Source of the DNA: Manis javanica
Taxonomy: Eukaryota; Chordata; Mammalia; Pholidota; Manidae
NCBI RefSeq assembly: GCF_040802235.1
Contig: NC_133156.1
Coordinates: 185,144,351-185,208,350, forward strand
Length of the DNA stretch: 64,000 bases
Direction of reading: 5' to 3'
Shown piece by piece: positions 40,389-48,989 of the stretch. The stretch's first letter is position 1, and each line of letters starts with the position of its first letter. The notes beneath the pieces are model-generated. The model saw only the letters and a list, made by a program, of their open reading frames with translations. It did no database searches and was not told where the DNA came from. The position numbers were made by a program, and so were the translations under genes.

Positions 40389-43300
40389 AAACATATCTAA
40401 ATCAGAAATCATATCATATTAGGATTTTATGCATATATAATATTATGATTTTGTACATTATAGCACATGTCTGTTTTATTCTGTTATAGGTCAATCCCTA
40501 TATAATTCCATGTCACAACAGGCAAGTTTTAGATGCTGGGTCAGATGTAATTTTCCCTGTGAAAACTGTTCATCATCACAAGACTGGTATAGTTTAGTGC
40601 ACAAGAGTCCGACCAGGTGTGGCATCAAAAGAAGAAATCCTAAAGGATGAGATATTTGACTGTATAAAAAGCTTGAACTTCCATACATTTAAAAAAACCT
40701 GCAACAACTGAAAAGCTAATAAAAATGGATACTTGTACTATATTATTATATAAGTAAAAGCTGATATCCTTAATGTATTTATTAATATATTAATATTAAT
40801 ATTAGAATCACTAAGAAATATATAAACACTCCTAATTTTTTAAATAGGTGAATATAAAGAGGCAATTCTCAAAAGAAGAAATGCCCCAGTCCAATAAACA
40901 TAAAAATGTACTGCTTCAACAAGTTTTTAAAATGTAAATTAAAATTATATAAGATAGAATCTTTTTCTTTAGTAAGATTTTTTTTTAAGATTTATAAAAT
41001 GTATTGGTGAAAATGTGAGGAAATGGACATGAGGGGAAAAAAGGATCTCTATGAGTCAGCACTTTGATGTGGGCTGTCAAAAAAACCAAAGTCATTGTAG
41101 GCTATGTAAAGAGAAGCAGAGGATCTGAAGTGACAAGTAGTATTCTAATTTTCAGGGGAGCCTAACCAGTAGGAAACTATGGGTCTGGAACTGGATGACA
41201 CAGGCTCAAATCCCAGTTCTGCCAAATTCTAGCAAATGTGACCCTGAGCAAGTTTTTAAATCTTATTTTCTGAATTTGGCAAATGGGAATAATGCTAGTA
41301 TCTATTTCTTAAGGTTATTGGGAGATTAAATAAAATATTCCACATAAATTGCTTAGGGCAATATCTAGAACACAGTAGTCAGCCAATAAATATTACCTAT
41401 TCCCTGTAATTCTGTGCTTACAGATGCACCTGGAGAATGACCTTGAGTTCAGGAAACCTCCAAGCTGCAGATAAACCAGAGCCTGTTCAAAAGAGAGAGA
41501 CAAGATGGTATCTTTCTCTTGGGGGCTTGTTGAAGGAACTGGCTAGGTTTTAGCCCAGAAAGGGACAAGTAGAGCAGATGAGGACTGTCTTCAAAGGTAT
41601 GAAACATTGTCATAGATTGTTTTGAATTCCCAATAGGTAGAGGTTTCAGAAAAGAGTTTGCAGCAGAACTCTTTACCACAGCTGCCTTGTCTTCCCGACA
41701 TGATACTGGGAAATAATTCCCAGCAGTTGGCATCTGTAAATTCCTTGTCATCATGAGCTAACACATGTGCAGCAGGGCCAGAGCTAAGCTGTTAATGCAT
41801 TCACACAATAACACTTATGACAACCCTACAGAGTGGGTACAGCTATTATCCTTACTTTGCAGATGAAGAAACTGGGGGATAGAGAAGCCAAGCACCTTGC
41901 CAAGGCCACACAGCTATTAAGTGGCAGAGCTGTTCTGGAACCCAGGAGTGTGGCTTACTCTGGTAAGCCTGCCTCTTAGAATGCTCCATGGGACCATGAG
42001 ACAGTGGGCTTTGCTCTTAGGCAAGCCTGCGTTTGAATTCCAGGTCATCCACTTACCAGATATTTGACTGTAGGCAAGTCACTTATTCTCTCTGAGCCTC
42101 AGTTTTCTCATCTGTGAGATGAGATACTCCCACAGAGTGGCTAGGATTGACTGTGATCCCGTTCCTACATGGCTAGCTGTCATGTGGTAGGCTCTAAATG
42201 CCCTTTTTTTTTAAAGTCAAAAGTGGCAAGACTCCATTACTACACCATTTGGAAATATCTTTCCCGAAGTCCGACGGACTTCATGTGACATTTATGACCT
42301 ATCTGTACTAGGTCTCCAAACCAGTATTATTTCAGTTATACTTGGGAGTGGGGTAGGAGCTGAGAATTGCACAGAGAAAAAAAAAAGAAGACAACTGCAC
42401 TGACTTTCTTTGTTCTTTGAAATATAACTACTGTGAAAGTATAAAAACTGTGTTCTGCAATGTTCCCCCTCACAGCAAGTAAATAAGGTAGTGAGTTAAT
42501 TATTCATTACATTCCACTATCATGAAGGACTCTGGATAGACTTGGCCAACTGATGTTTACAAACCAGAATTTTGTATTTTAATTTTACAGATTTTACTAC
42601 ATGATTTTTCTAAATTACTAGGTCAGGTTGCAAAAGTCAGTGCAATAACGAAGCTTCCTTTTTAAGAGAAAATTGTTTCTATCACTTTCTCACTAGCTGT
42701 GTGAATAATCATGGACAGAAGTTACACTACTTTTACCATGTTTCATCTTGGCCTAATAACATGGTTATTTTTTAAATAGAAACTTTAATTTTTTGTAAAT
42801 TTTTGAAGACTATTTTATTGAAGTGCATCTCTGCAGCTCCTCATTCACATGAATTTTTGCAGCAGGCTGTCAACATTCCACAAATGAACAAACATTATAC
42901 CTCTTAGGACAGTTTTATTAAGTATGGAGAAATTGCCAGTTTTTTTTAAAAATGCAGTTTTCCAAACTTTCCTGCCTACTTCTGACTGAATTCCATGCTG
43001 CTTTGGGCCATATACCTGATCTAGGTGGGTTTACCACTGATGGAAAAGTATTTTGATATCATTCACTTTTTCAAAAGAATCAACTTTTCCTCTATGCCTT
43101 TGCCAGATTTTCTTCAGGGTCCCTTTCAACAGCATATGAGCATTCATGTCTGTGTCAGGATGGCATTGCTGTGTTGGCCATCCCCTGAAAACCCCTGAAG
43201 ACCATTACAAATTACAGTGATGAGTAGTATTGCCTATTTGGCGCCCGATGGTTAAGTCATTGTCACTTAGCTTTGTATTACCAGTTTTGATATTCATTAT

Positions 43301-46300
43301 CAGTTGTGGACTTAGATGCCTAAATACTCATTTCTACCTTTCCTCTGTATCTCTCACTACACTTTTTTATTTTCCACAGAAAAAATATTTAAAGCATTGT
43401 TGGAGAGAGAGAAACTCATGTCTGTTGTCCATGGGTCACGTCCTTACTCAGTGGAGTGGTATTTAATATATTATTTTTGGTTTTCCCTCAGTGTCTTATA
43501 TTAAGATTAACATATTAGTTGCTTTGTTGATGAATCTCCTGTTGGTGTTTTAATACATGAGATACCCTTGCCTTTAGGTGCTGATATTGACTGTTTTCTA
43601 GCAATGGGTTTGATTTGACAATAATATGTAGATTTACTCATTGAAATTTTGTACTGATGTGGCTTTAAAATGGTTTGTTCTGTGGGTTTGTGTTTAGAAC
43701 TCACTGATTCTGGTGAGTTGTATGGGAATGAGGAACAGAAGAACTGATATTTGCTGGTGAATTCTTAAAATAGGCAAGGTACCCAGTGATAACTCCAACG
43801 AGACCACCCCTCTCTGCATGACTCTGAACATCTGCATGCCTGTTGTTTTATTGTGTGTATTTTATTTTTAATATATTAACTTTTGTGGATTCGTTTGAAG
43901 TCCATTTAAGAGTAACACTGTCAAAACCACTAAGATATATGTAAAAACTTGTGCTGTAGACTAGAATAAAATTGTTTCTTGGGTTACAAAAAAAAGTGGC
44001 AAGACTCTTCCTTAGAATGAAAAAGTTGCAAAATGACAGAATCATATATTTTCCCTCTTCCTCTTAACCATCATCTATATTCAAAGATCTTAGGCAGAAA
44101 GTGGTGGGGGAAATATGAATTGTAAAATGTGGGCAATTATCTTGCTCAGAAAAAAAGCAGAAATATTTTATACCCAATGCCCTTGATTGTTGGCCCAAAG
44201 ATTTCTGACTGAACAAAATCCTTGTGCCAGCATTTTCTAATTCTGTATTTTTTCACAAAAATCTTACCTCTTACCTGTAGTAAAATTATTTCATAAAATA
44301 AGACATAAGGAAAAATATTCTTTATTACCATCCAGATATGTTAAACTGCATAAGAGAAAAAAGTGAGAGACTCATATATTGTTGCTTGTCCTGCCTTAAC
44401 ATTGATAACTATAGTTGAGACATTATTAACTTGGCAACCAGCCCAGGAACCCCATTAGCATCTAGAAGAGGACCCCTATCTGTTGAAATGTTTATCAGTA
44501 CTGGCATTAATCATCATTCTTACATATGTAGCACCTACTATGTGCTAGGTTCCTGATATATATATATATATATAGTTTTTAATCCACACACGTGAGGTAA
44601 CTGAAACTTAATGCCCAAGGAAGTTAAGAACTTCAGCACCTTACTGAGAAATTATGGCTTCAGGTGTAGTTCTATAGCTGACAAAGGGAATATTTCTGAA
44701 CCAAGCATCTCTTTAAAATGGCAAATTAAAGAATTTTAATACATTATGACAAAGAGTATTCAAATGTCCCAAAGATAAAAGCAGAAATCATGGAAGATTG
44801 AAACCAAAGACATAGAAATTATGGAAGATGTAAATCATGGAAATATCAATATACAATTACAGTTTTTTTCCAAGCACCTTTTCTAGATTGGCATTGATGG
44901 GCCATAATCTGAGAGAATTACTCCCACTGATCAAAAACTATTAATTTAAATATATATGCTTAACAACCTATTTTTATTTTTTTATATTTATTATTGATAT
45001 ATACTCTTATGAAGGTTTCACAAGAAAAAACAATGCAGTTACTACATTTACCCATATTATCAAGTCCCCACCCATACCCCATTGCAGTCACTGTCCGTCA
45101 GTGTAGTAAGATGCCACAGATTCACTGTTTGCCTTCTCTGTATACACTCTTTTCCCTGTGATCCCCCACACCATGTGTACTAAACATGATACCCCTCAAT
45201 CCTCTTCTCCCTCCCTCCCCACCCGCCCTCCCACACCCCTCCCCTTTGGTAACCACGAGTTCCTTCTTGGAGTCTGTGAGTCTGCTGCTATTTTGTTCCT
45301 TCAGTTTTGCTTTGTTGTTGTACTGCACAAATGAGGGAAATCATTTGGCACTTGTCTTTCTCTGCCTGGCTTATTTCACTGAGCATAATGTCCTCCAGCT
45401 CCATCCATGAACAACCTAACTCTTTAATCCCTATTTTCTAGTGGAACAGTCTCACTTATTAGAGATCTAGTCTTCTACATTTTTTTGTATTCATAGAGTT
45501 TAGGATGTGAATATACGAACTTAATAGCAATATTTATTGCAAGATGTTTTAATTATTAAAAATAATTTTGCTGAAAATGTTTTTATTCACTTGTTCTTCA
45601 CAGGATATTAGCCTTCAGGATCAGGAAAGAAATAAGTCAACATTAACTATGATGGTTCTCAATGAGAAAGTTGGTGCCTAGTGCAAAGAGACCACATATG
45701 CCTCTGTGTATATATTTGTCTTTTCCAAAGGATGTTTCAAAATATGGCTAAAGAGAATATCACTGAGGGCTTGTTTGTTGCCCAGCATCCACTTATAACT
45801 CTCACTATCATACATTACAAACCCTAACTTAGATTAAATTTACTCTAAGAAAATGCTGGTGTCCTGGACAGAGCTCAGTGCCATGAGTGAGAAACCCAGG
45901 AGTCAGAGAGTGGGTTTCGGGTCCCACCTCTGTCACATCTGTGTGACCTTGGGTTCCTGGTCTCAGTTTCTTTTTTCAGAGATGAGGGAAAGAGACCAGA
46001 TGATCTAAGGTCCCTGTAGAACATTTTAGGCTAAAGTGTTCACCCAATGAATGACCTGAAACAGGGTCATAGTAGATGCCCATTCATTTAAAAAGCTGGA
46101 CATCTGAAGGAATGTGCTGAATTCAGTTCTCTTCTACACACTGAGCTCACTGAGGATATTGTATAGAAACAAAACTCACATATATTTGTTTATATAGGTG
46201 TTGCCCACAGAAGGCCCAAAAGCCCCATGTGTGAACTCACACAATGACATGACACACACCCAACATCAGAAGGAAAACCAACAGTGTAACAAAATTCAGT

Positions 46301-47005
46301 TTCCTGATGTCATGCCCATAAGCCTAAGCATTTTCGAATAAATTTGTGTCCCTGTTTCCTAATCTTTAAAATGGTACATTTACCTACTACCTTAACAGCA
46401 CTTTATACCAATTCACTAAGCATTGTGAATGAAGAGATCTCAGCCCGATAAAAAAAAAGATGTTTTCTTATGCATCAAATCTAGGAGGATGGCCCAAGAA
46501 ATAGGCTACAATTACTGTGTCATTATATCAGCTTATCTTTAATCATTTTCTTCTTCCTCTTCTCCAAAAACAAAGAGGGGGAGAGGAATTTAAATAACAA
46601 ATGAATAGTCTCTGAGTAACCTTCACAGCACAAGAGTTTGAGTTCTTCTAGCACAACGTCCAAGTGGGTTCTTGGAAAGGATGCTCTAAATAGTGAGGAG
46701 TTTTGCTTAGGTCCCCACCTTCCAGGCCCTGCAGTCTGGAATGTTTAGTCCCACAGACTCAAGCTGCCCTGATGCATGGGCTAGGGGCAGAATGCAGTAG
46801 AACATAAACTGGTTTCCCTCCTGAAAGTGTACATACTCTCCTGTTTCAACCGGATAGATTTAACATTAAACATTCCTAAATGAGTGGGCAGAGGCCCAAG
46901 CTGGCCACTAATCCTCCTCAGCCCTGTCTCCAGTGACACCCTGGAGAGGCCCGCTCTGCTTACCCTCTTCACAAGGTAGCCTTCTCTGATCCGCTTTGGT
47001 TCCAT
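25117..47005 (-). CDS. PLEK: pleckstrin, complete nine-exon coding span
   Basis: Pleckstrin is the major protein kinase C substrate of platelets and leukocytes. It binds phosphoinositides at membranes and links PKC activation to actin and granule responses. The coding sequence joins 47005-46964, 37671-37516, 37266-37085, 35527-35436, 33469-33285, 31941-31837, 27591-27508, 26640-26571 and 25253-25117. All introns are GT-AG, phases agree, and the total is 1053 bp, i.e. 350 residues, matching the human length as I remember it. Residue layout: PH1 about 4-101, PKC site cluster S113/T114/S117, DEP about 136-221, acidic linker about 221-240, PH2 about 244-347. No premature stop or frameshift is seen. 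Differences from remembered human sequence are conservative. In human the flanking genes are tens of kb away, so the absence of other genes here is expected. Confidence 0.97.
25254..26570 (-). other. PLEK: PLEK intron 8
   Basis: This intron is 1317 bp. It has a short (TG)n tract at 25466-25479 and an old interspersed-repeat remnant around 26020-26130. Nothing else was identified. Intron 7 (26641-27507, 867 bp) also shows nothing I can name except a T-run at 27166-27177. Confidence 0.5.
26571..26640 (-). CDS. PLEK: PLEK coding exon 8 (residues 283-306, part)
   Basis: The exon is 70 bp, with acceptor CGCTAG|GGGGAA and donor GATG|GTAAGA; it leaves one base of the Gly306 codon. It encodes GEDPLGAIRLRGCVVTSVE and SNLD, central strands of PH2. 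Residue 283 is Gly where I remember Ala in human, and NLD replaces NSN in the loop before exon 9. The acceptor has a run of five G, so the boundary was chosen to keep phase 0 with exon 7. Confidence 0.94.
27508..27591 (-). CDS. PLEK: PLEK coding exon 7 (residues 255-282), PH2 beta strands
   Basis: The exon is 84 bp, phase 0, with acceptor AATATAG|GGGCAT and donor GCTGGG|GTGAGA. It encodes GHRRKNWKVRKFILREDPAY and LHYYDPAG. The basic HRRKNWKVRKF loop is the phosphoinositide-contact region of PH2. Intron 6 upstream (27592-31836) is 4.2 kb. Confidence 0.95.
27592..31836 (-). other. PLEK: PLEK intron 6
   Basis: This intron is 4245 bp with no gene seen. It contains an L2 3' end at about 28575-28680 (+) and a MER5-like hAT scrap at about 30310-30400. 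A long purine-rich stretch at about 27990-28540 probably derives from an old LINE. Plus-strand open frames around 30910-31400 lack any recognisable protein similarity. Confidence 0.5.
31837..31941 (-). CDS. PLEK: PLEK coding exon 6 (residues 220-254), acidic linker and start of PH2
   Basis: The exon is 105 bp, phase 0 at both ends, with acceptor CAATAG|CCAGAC and donor AAGCAG|GTGAGT. It encodes PDSGFFCEENSSDDDVILK, an acidic serine-containing linker that resembles a casein kinase 2 target (inference). It then begins the second PH domain at about residue 244 with VIIKQGCLLKQ. Confidence 0.96.
31942..33284 (-). other. PLEK: PLEK intron 5
   Basis: This intron is 1343 bp. An L2 3' end lies at about 32895-33025 (+), with the AGTGCCTGGCGTGTACTACA motif. 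A short hAT-like fragment lies near 32740-32780 (CAGTGTTTCCCAATTTGTGG). Nothing else was recognised. Confidence 0.5.
33285..33469 (-). CDS. PLEK: PLEK coding exon 5 (residues 158-219), DEP domain core
   Basis: The exon is 185 bp, with acceptor ATTCAG|GTAACT and donor TTT|GTAAGT. It supplies the rest of the Gly158 codon and encodes NCAIDWLVSNQSVRNRQEGL through DAFYYF, the body of the DEP domain. Residue 161 is Ala where I remember Val in human. The first bases of the exon (GTAACT) themselves resemble a splice donor, so acceptor and donor-like sequences abut at this junction. Confidence 0.96.
33470..35435 (-). other. PLEK: PLEK intron 4
   Basis: This intron is 1966 bp and holds no gene. A purine-rich stretch at about 33890-34200 resembles an ancient mammalian interspersed repeat that I cannot name. 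A MIR/L2-type motif (GAAAATTAAGGCTCAGAGAA) lies at about 34600-34690. The part near exon 4 (35040-35430) is locally GC-richer than the rest. Confidence 0.5.
35436..35527 (-). CDS. PLEK: PLEK coding exon 4 (residues 127-158, part)
   Basis: The exon is 92 bp, with acceptor CTGCAG|GGCTTT and donor ACAG|GTAAAG; the Gly158 codon is split after its first base. It encodes ALYLSMKDTEKGVREL through IFNHCFT, the first helices of the DEP domain, a fold generally involved in membrane or receptor targeting. V139 and R140 replace the Ile and Lys that I remember in human, both conservative changes. Confidence 0.96.
35528..37084 (-). other. PLEK: PLEK intron 3, with an LTR-like segment
   Basis: This intron is 1557 bp. 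An L2 3'-end remnant lies at about 35675-35765 (+). A segment at about 36469-36711 resembles a small plus-strand LTR: TG start, GGTATAAAAGTCTT TATA-like box at about 36610-36623, then an R-like stretch. The LTR reading is tentative because I see no target-site duplication. Confidence 0.4.
37085..37266 (-). CDS. PLEK: PLEK coding exon 3 (residues 67-127, part)
   Basis: The exon is 182 bp, with acceptor TTTTAG|TTTGTG and donor TTAGG|GTGATT, and leaves two bases of the Gly127 codon. It finishes PH1, with the invariant tryptophan of the C-terminal helix at W92 (DAWVRDIKKAIKC), and then encodes the regulatory linker RKSTRRSIRL. Counting from the ATG places S113, T114 and S117 exactly at the residues known to be phosphorylated by PKC in human pleckstrin. 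Only a 249-bp intron (37267-37515) separates it from exon 2. Confidence 0.97.
37516..37671 (-). CDS. PLEK: PLEK coding exon 2 (residues 15-66)
   Basis: The exon is 156 bp, phase 0 at both ends, with acceptor TTACAG|GGGAGC and donor ATG|GTGAGT. It encodes the core of PH1, beginning GSIFNTWKPMW and ending FGKRM. Lys22, part of the inositol-phosphate binding loop in the family, is present, as is the strand with WVVLLEDGIEFYKKK. The length keeps the frame with exon 3, which continues FVFKITT. Confidence 0.97.
38880..39300 (+). repeat. old L1 ORF2/3' fragment
   Basis: Recognisable decayed L1 ORF2-end text: GGCCAAAGACTGGAAGCGAC, then CATTATTCATCAGGGAAATG, AGTGAGATGCCTCTAC, and the degraded one-codon-at-a-time similarity that follows. 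It is interrupted and carries no long open frame. Confidence 0.7.
40345..40385. repeat. (AT)n microsatellite, about 20 units
   Basis: An uninterrupted run of alternating A and T over 41 bases in PLEK intron 1. Such a pure array is likely to be polymorphic in length. Confidence 0.97.
41170..41400 (+). repeat. MIR SINE
   Basis: It shows the MIR order: AATCCCAGTTCTGCC, then GTGACCCTGAGCAAG, a degraded 'cctcagtttcctcatctgtaaaatggg' region (GGCAAATGGGAATAATG), then a tail with CCAATAAATATTA. Confidence 0.85.
41790..42205 (+). repeat. two adjacent ancient MIR/L2-type repeats
   Basis: At 41790-41960 there is the common mammalian motif TTGCAGATGAAGAAACTG followed by CCAAGGCCACACAGCTA. At 42000-42205 a MIR follows with AGGCAAGTCACTTATTCTC and GAGCCTCAGTTTTCTCATC. 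The retrocopy inserted directly downstream of the second. Confidence 0.75.
42235..43991 (+). pseudogene. retroposed cDNA (processed 3'-UTR-like copy) in PLEK intron 1
   Basis: A 1757-bp segment lies between two perfect 16-bp direct repeats, AAAAGTGGCAAGACTC at 42219-42234 and 43992-44007. It ends with AATAAA at 43965-43970, then about 18 bases later a poly(A) run at 43988-43995 that merges with the repeat. The first repeat sits in TCAAAAGT, whose complement is a TTTT/GA L1-endonuclease-like nick site. These are the hallmarks of L1-mediated mRNA retroposition, sense on the plus strand and thus antisense to PLEK. I see no recognisable reading frame inside, so it is probably a 5'-truncated copy of a long 3' UTR. 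The parent gene is unidentified. Confidence 0.85.
44971..45409 (-). mobile_element. 5'-truncated L1 with short target-site duplication
   Basis: The plus strand starts with a T-rich tract (the poly(A) tail in antisense) and runs through the same L1 3' end seen at 3099-4024, including the reverse complement of the CACTGATGGACAGTGACTGC segment. It stops inside ORF2. The 9-bp repeat AACAACCTA flanks it at 44962-44970 and 45410-45418. It lies in PLEK intron 1, in the same sense as PLEK. Confidence 0.85.
45860..46080 (+). repeat. MIR-like SINE remnant
   Basis: Contains CTGTGTGACCTTGGGTTCC and GGTCTCAGTTTCTTTTTTC in MIR order, preceded by GGGTTTCGGGTCCCACCTCT. The copy is degraded, in PLEK intron 1 not far from exon 1. 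Confidence 0.7.
46964..47005 (-). CDS. PLEK: PLEK coding exon 1 (residues 1-14)
   Basis: The exon encodes MEPKRIREGYLVKR and ends AGG|GTAAGC, a good donor, in phase 0. The ATG at 47005-47003 has A at -3 and G at +4, a strong Kozak context, and no upstream ATG lies between it and the predicted transcription start near 47072. The exon opens the first PH domain, including the first part of its basic phosphoinositide-binding surface: K13 is present and residue 14 is Arg where I remember Lys in human, so charge is kept. The stretch 47006 to about 47072 is the probable 5' UTR. Confidence 0.95.
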
Positions 47006-47071
47006 GTTGGATGGACAAACAGCCAGCCAGCTCCACTCTCAGACAAGTCCTCCCAGAAGCTCAGCCTCCTC

Positions 47072-47170
47072 TGAGAGCTGAGACAGTTGTGGACTGCTTT
47101 TTTATAGTGAGGTCCCTTTCACAATTTCCCATGTGCTGGCGATCACATGATCACATCCTCTTCCCCTCAC
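47072..47170 (-). promoter_or_regulatory. PLEK: PLEK core promoter
   Basis: On the minus strand, TATAAA at 47106-47101 lies about 100 bp before the ATG and predicts a transcription start near 47070-47076. Just upstream is TCACATGA at 47143-47150 (plus-strand reading), a match to the M-box bound by MITF/TFE factors. Next to it is a purine-rich GGGGAAGAGGATG tract (47166-47154) that resembles an ETS/PU.1 site. No CpG island is present, which suits a tissue-restricted blood-cell gene. Site functions are inferred from motif matches only. Confidence 0.6.
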
Positions 47171-48080
47171 TGCCCTGAAAGGTCAGAATGCGGAACTACA
47201 GAGAGAAACAGCCCATTCTTTGCTAATGTCAGGGACTTACTAAAAATACAGTTGGGGTGAATATTCACCCAAGGTAAATTTTTATTACCATAAAGAAAAT
47301 CATCTTCCTAAAGAGAAAAAAAAATGTGAAGAGGAATATGAATAAGATAATCTTATTTTATTAATATTTAATAATTTGTCCCAGTTTAGGAATTATTCTT
47401 AAGATCCTGAGAATGCCTAATAAAAATGCTAAGAAATTCAGAGCCTTCTGCTTAGCATAACAAGGGTAACTACATTAAGTGAATGAATGCCTACTACTCT
47501 GCCACTACCCTAGTAGGTATTTTTTAGCTAACCTCATTTACTTGAGTGCTTACAAGAGTGAAGGACAGAACAAAGGAGCTTCCAGATTCACCCTCCTCCT
47601 TCCTTCCAGCTCTGGATCAAACCAGCAGCCATCGCTTCTCTATTTTTCACTTTTCATTTTATGCTTATGTATATTCATAAAATCATAGATGGCTTGGCAT
47701 CACTTTCTCATTGCACCAAAATTAGTAGAATGTTGTTTGAAAGTTTTGGCGGGGTAGGAGCAGAAGAATCCATATCTGATGGCACCTGAGCAAAACAGAA
47801 ACAAATAAAGGAATGATTTGCCAGATCTGCATGTAAACAAGTATTTTGCTATGATGGTATTTGTATAAGCAGTGAAAACAGTTCATAGATTTACATGAAT
47901 TCAAAATCTGATTTCAAGGCTAAATTTATCTTCTGTAGTTTAATTAGTCAAGGGACTTCTTATTTATAATGTTTCCTCTCTTTGTCATAATATGACTAGG
48001 TCTTCAAGAACACTTACGCAGAACATGTCATGCTCTTTGGATGCCTGCAGAATAAATGCACCCCTTGCATTCTGAATAAT
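47171..48080. other. PLEK upstream region, no gene seen
   Basis: AT-rich sequence with no CpG island or recognisable exon. Any distal PLEK regulatory element here is not identifiable by eye. Confidence 0.4.
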
Positions 48081-48137
48081 TCACTTCAAAAAACATGTGT
48101 TGAATGCTTACTATGTGCCAGGCCTTGGACTAGGTAA
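48079..48137 (+). repeat. direct repeat copy 1 (ancient-repeat derived)
   Basis: ATAATTCACTTC, an A-run, then GTGTTGAATGCTTACTATGT and GCCAGGCCTTGGACTAGG. This is matched closely by 48924-48982, about 845 bp downstream. The core resembles the 'tactatgtgccaggcactg' ancient mammalian repeat. Confidence 0.75.
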
Positions 48138-48923
48138 AAATATCTTGCCATCAAGGAGCTTGCCAAATTTGTTGATCAGAGGAACATTACCACGGATGGA
48201 ATGGATGCTCCTCCTCCTGCCGCAGCCCATCCTGCCAGCTGACAACACCTAGTGGTCGTAGAGGAAACTGTCTAAACATTGAAGACTTCTCCCTTCTCTT
48301 ACCAGAGTTTGAGCAAATGCTCTTCTGCTCTGTTAGATTCCATTCCCAGATCCAGCAGTTCGAACCTCTTCCAATATCTTTTTCATGTATGTGCGTCTAG
48401 GCTTACTTTGAAAAATCTCTGTCATTGTTTTAATTCTCCTGCATTTGATCAATACCTTGGAAACATTCTTATAGTACATTTTATTGGTGTAAAGAAAATT
48501 TGATTCTGTGGAATAAACAAAAAAGACTACTTGCCAGTCTCCAATGGAGAGCGATGCATTGTTAACAGCTCACTGTTCCAGGTTATCTGACAGATTCTGT
48601 GGAGTTTCTGCTTTTTCCTTGTATTTGAAATATTTTGCAACTGTGTAAGTTGTGGATAACTGATAGCAATGCAAATAATTCTTGTCTACAGACATGGAAA
48701 TAAATTCTGACTGAGAGAGGTGCAGTAGTCTCCACTCTGCTCCTCTCCCTCACCCCACTCCACCCCTGTGGAAAAAGCCAGGTTTTTGTCCATCTGAAAA
48801 TTGATTTTCACATTCCTTTACTCCATATAAATTTGCCCTGGATTTCTTTGAACCAGTAGTGACATCTGGCTGGTTCTGTCTTTAATTTATGGGCTAGATA
48901 AAATTTTTATTCCATTTTTATGT

Positions 48924-48982
48924 CATAATTCATTAAAAAAATATGTGTTGAATGCTTACTATGTGCCATGCCTTGGACTGGG
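48924..48982 (+). repeat. direct repeat copy 2
   Basis: ATAATTCATTAA, then GTGTTGAATGCTTACTATGT and GCCATGCCTTGGACTGGG. It differs from copy 1 at only a few positions. The L1 at 48990 begins immediately after it. Confidence 0.75.
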
Positions 48983-48989
48983 TAAAAAT

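Larger units (their letters stand above)
37672..42218 (-). other. PLEK: PLEK intron 1, exon-2-proximal half
   Basis: Intronic DNA without a gene. It contains an L1 fragment at 38880-39300 (+), an AT-rich stretch at 39340-39385, an (AT)n microsatellite at 40345-40385, and a cluster of MIR-type SINE remnants at 41170-42205. The stretches 37800-38880 and 39400-40340 show nothing I can name. Confidence 0.6.
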
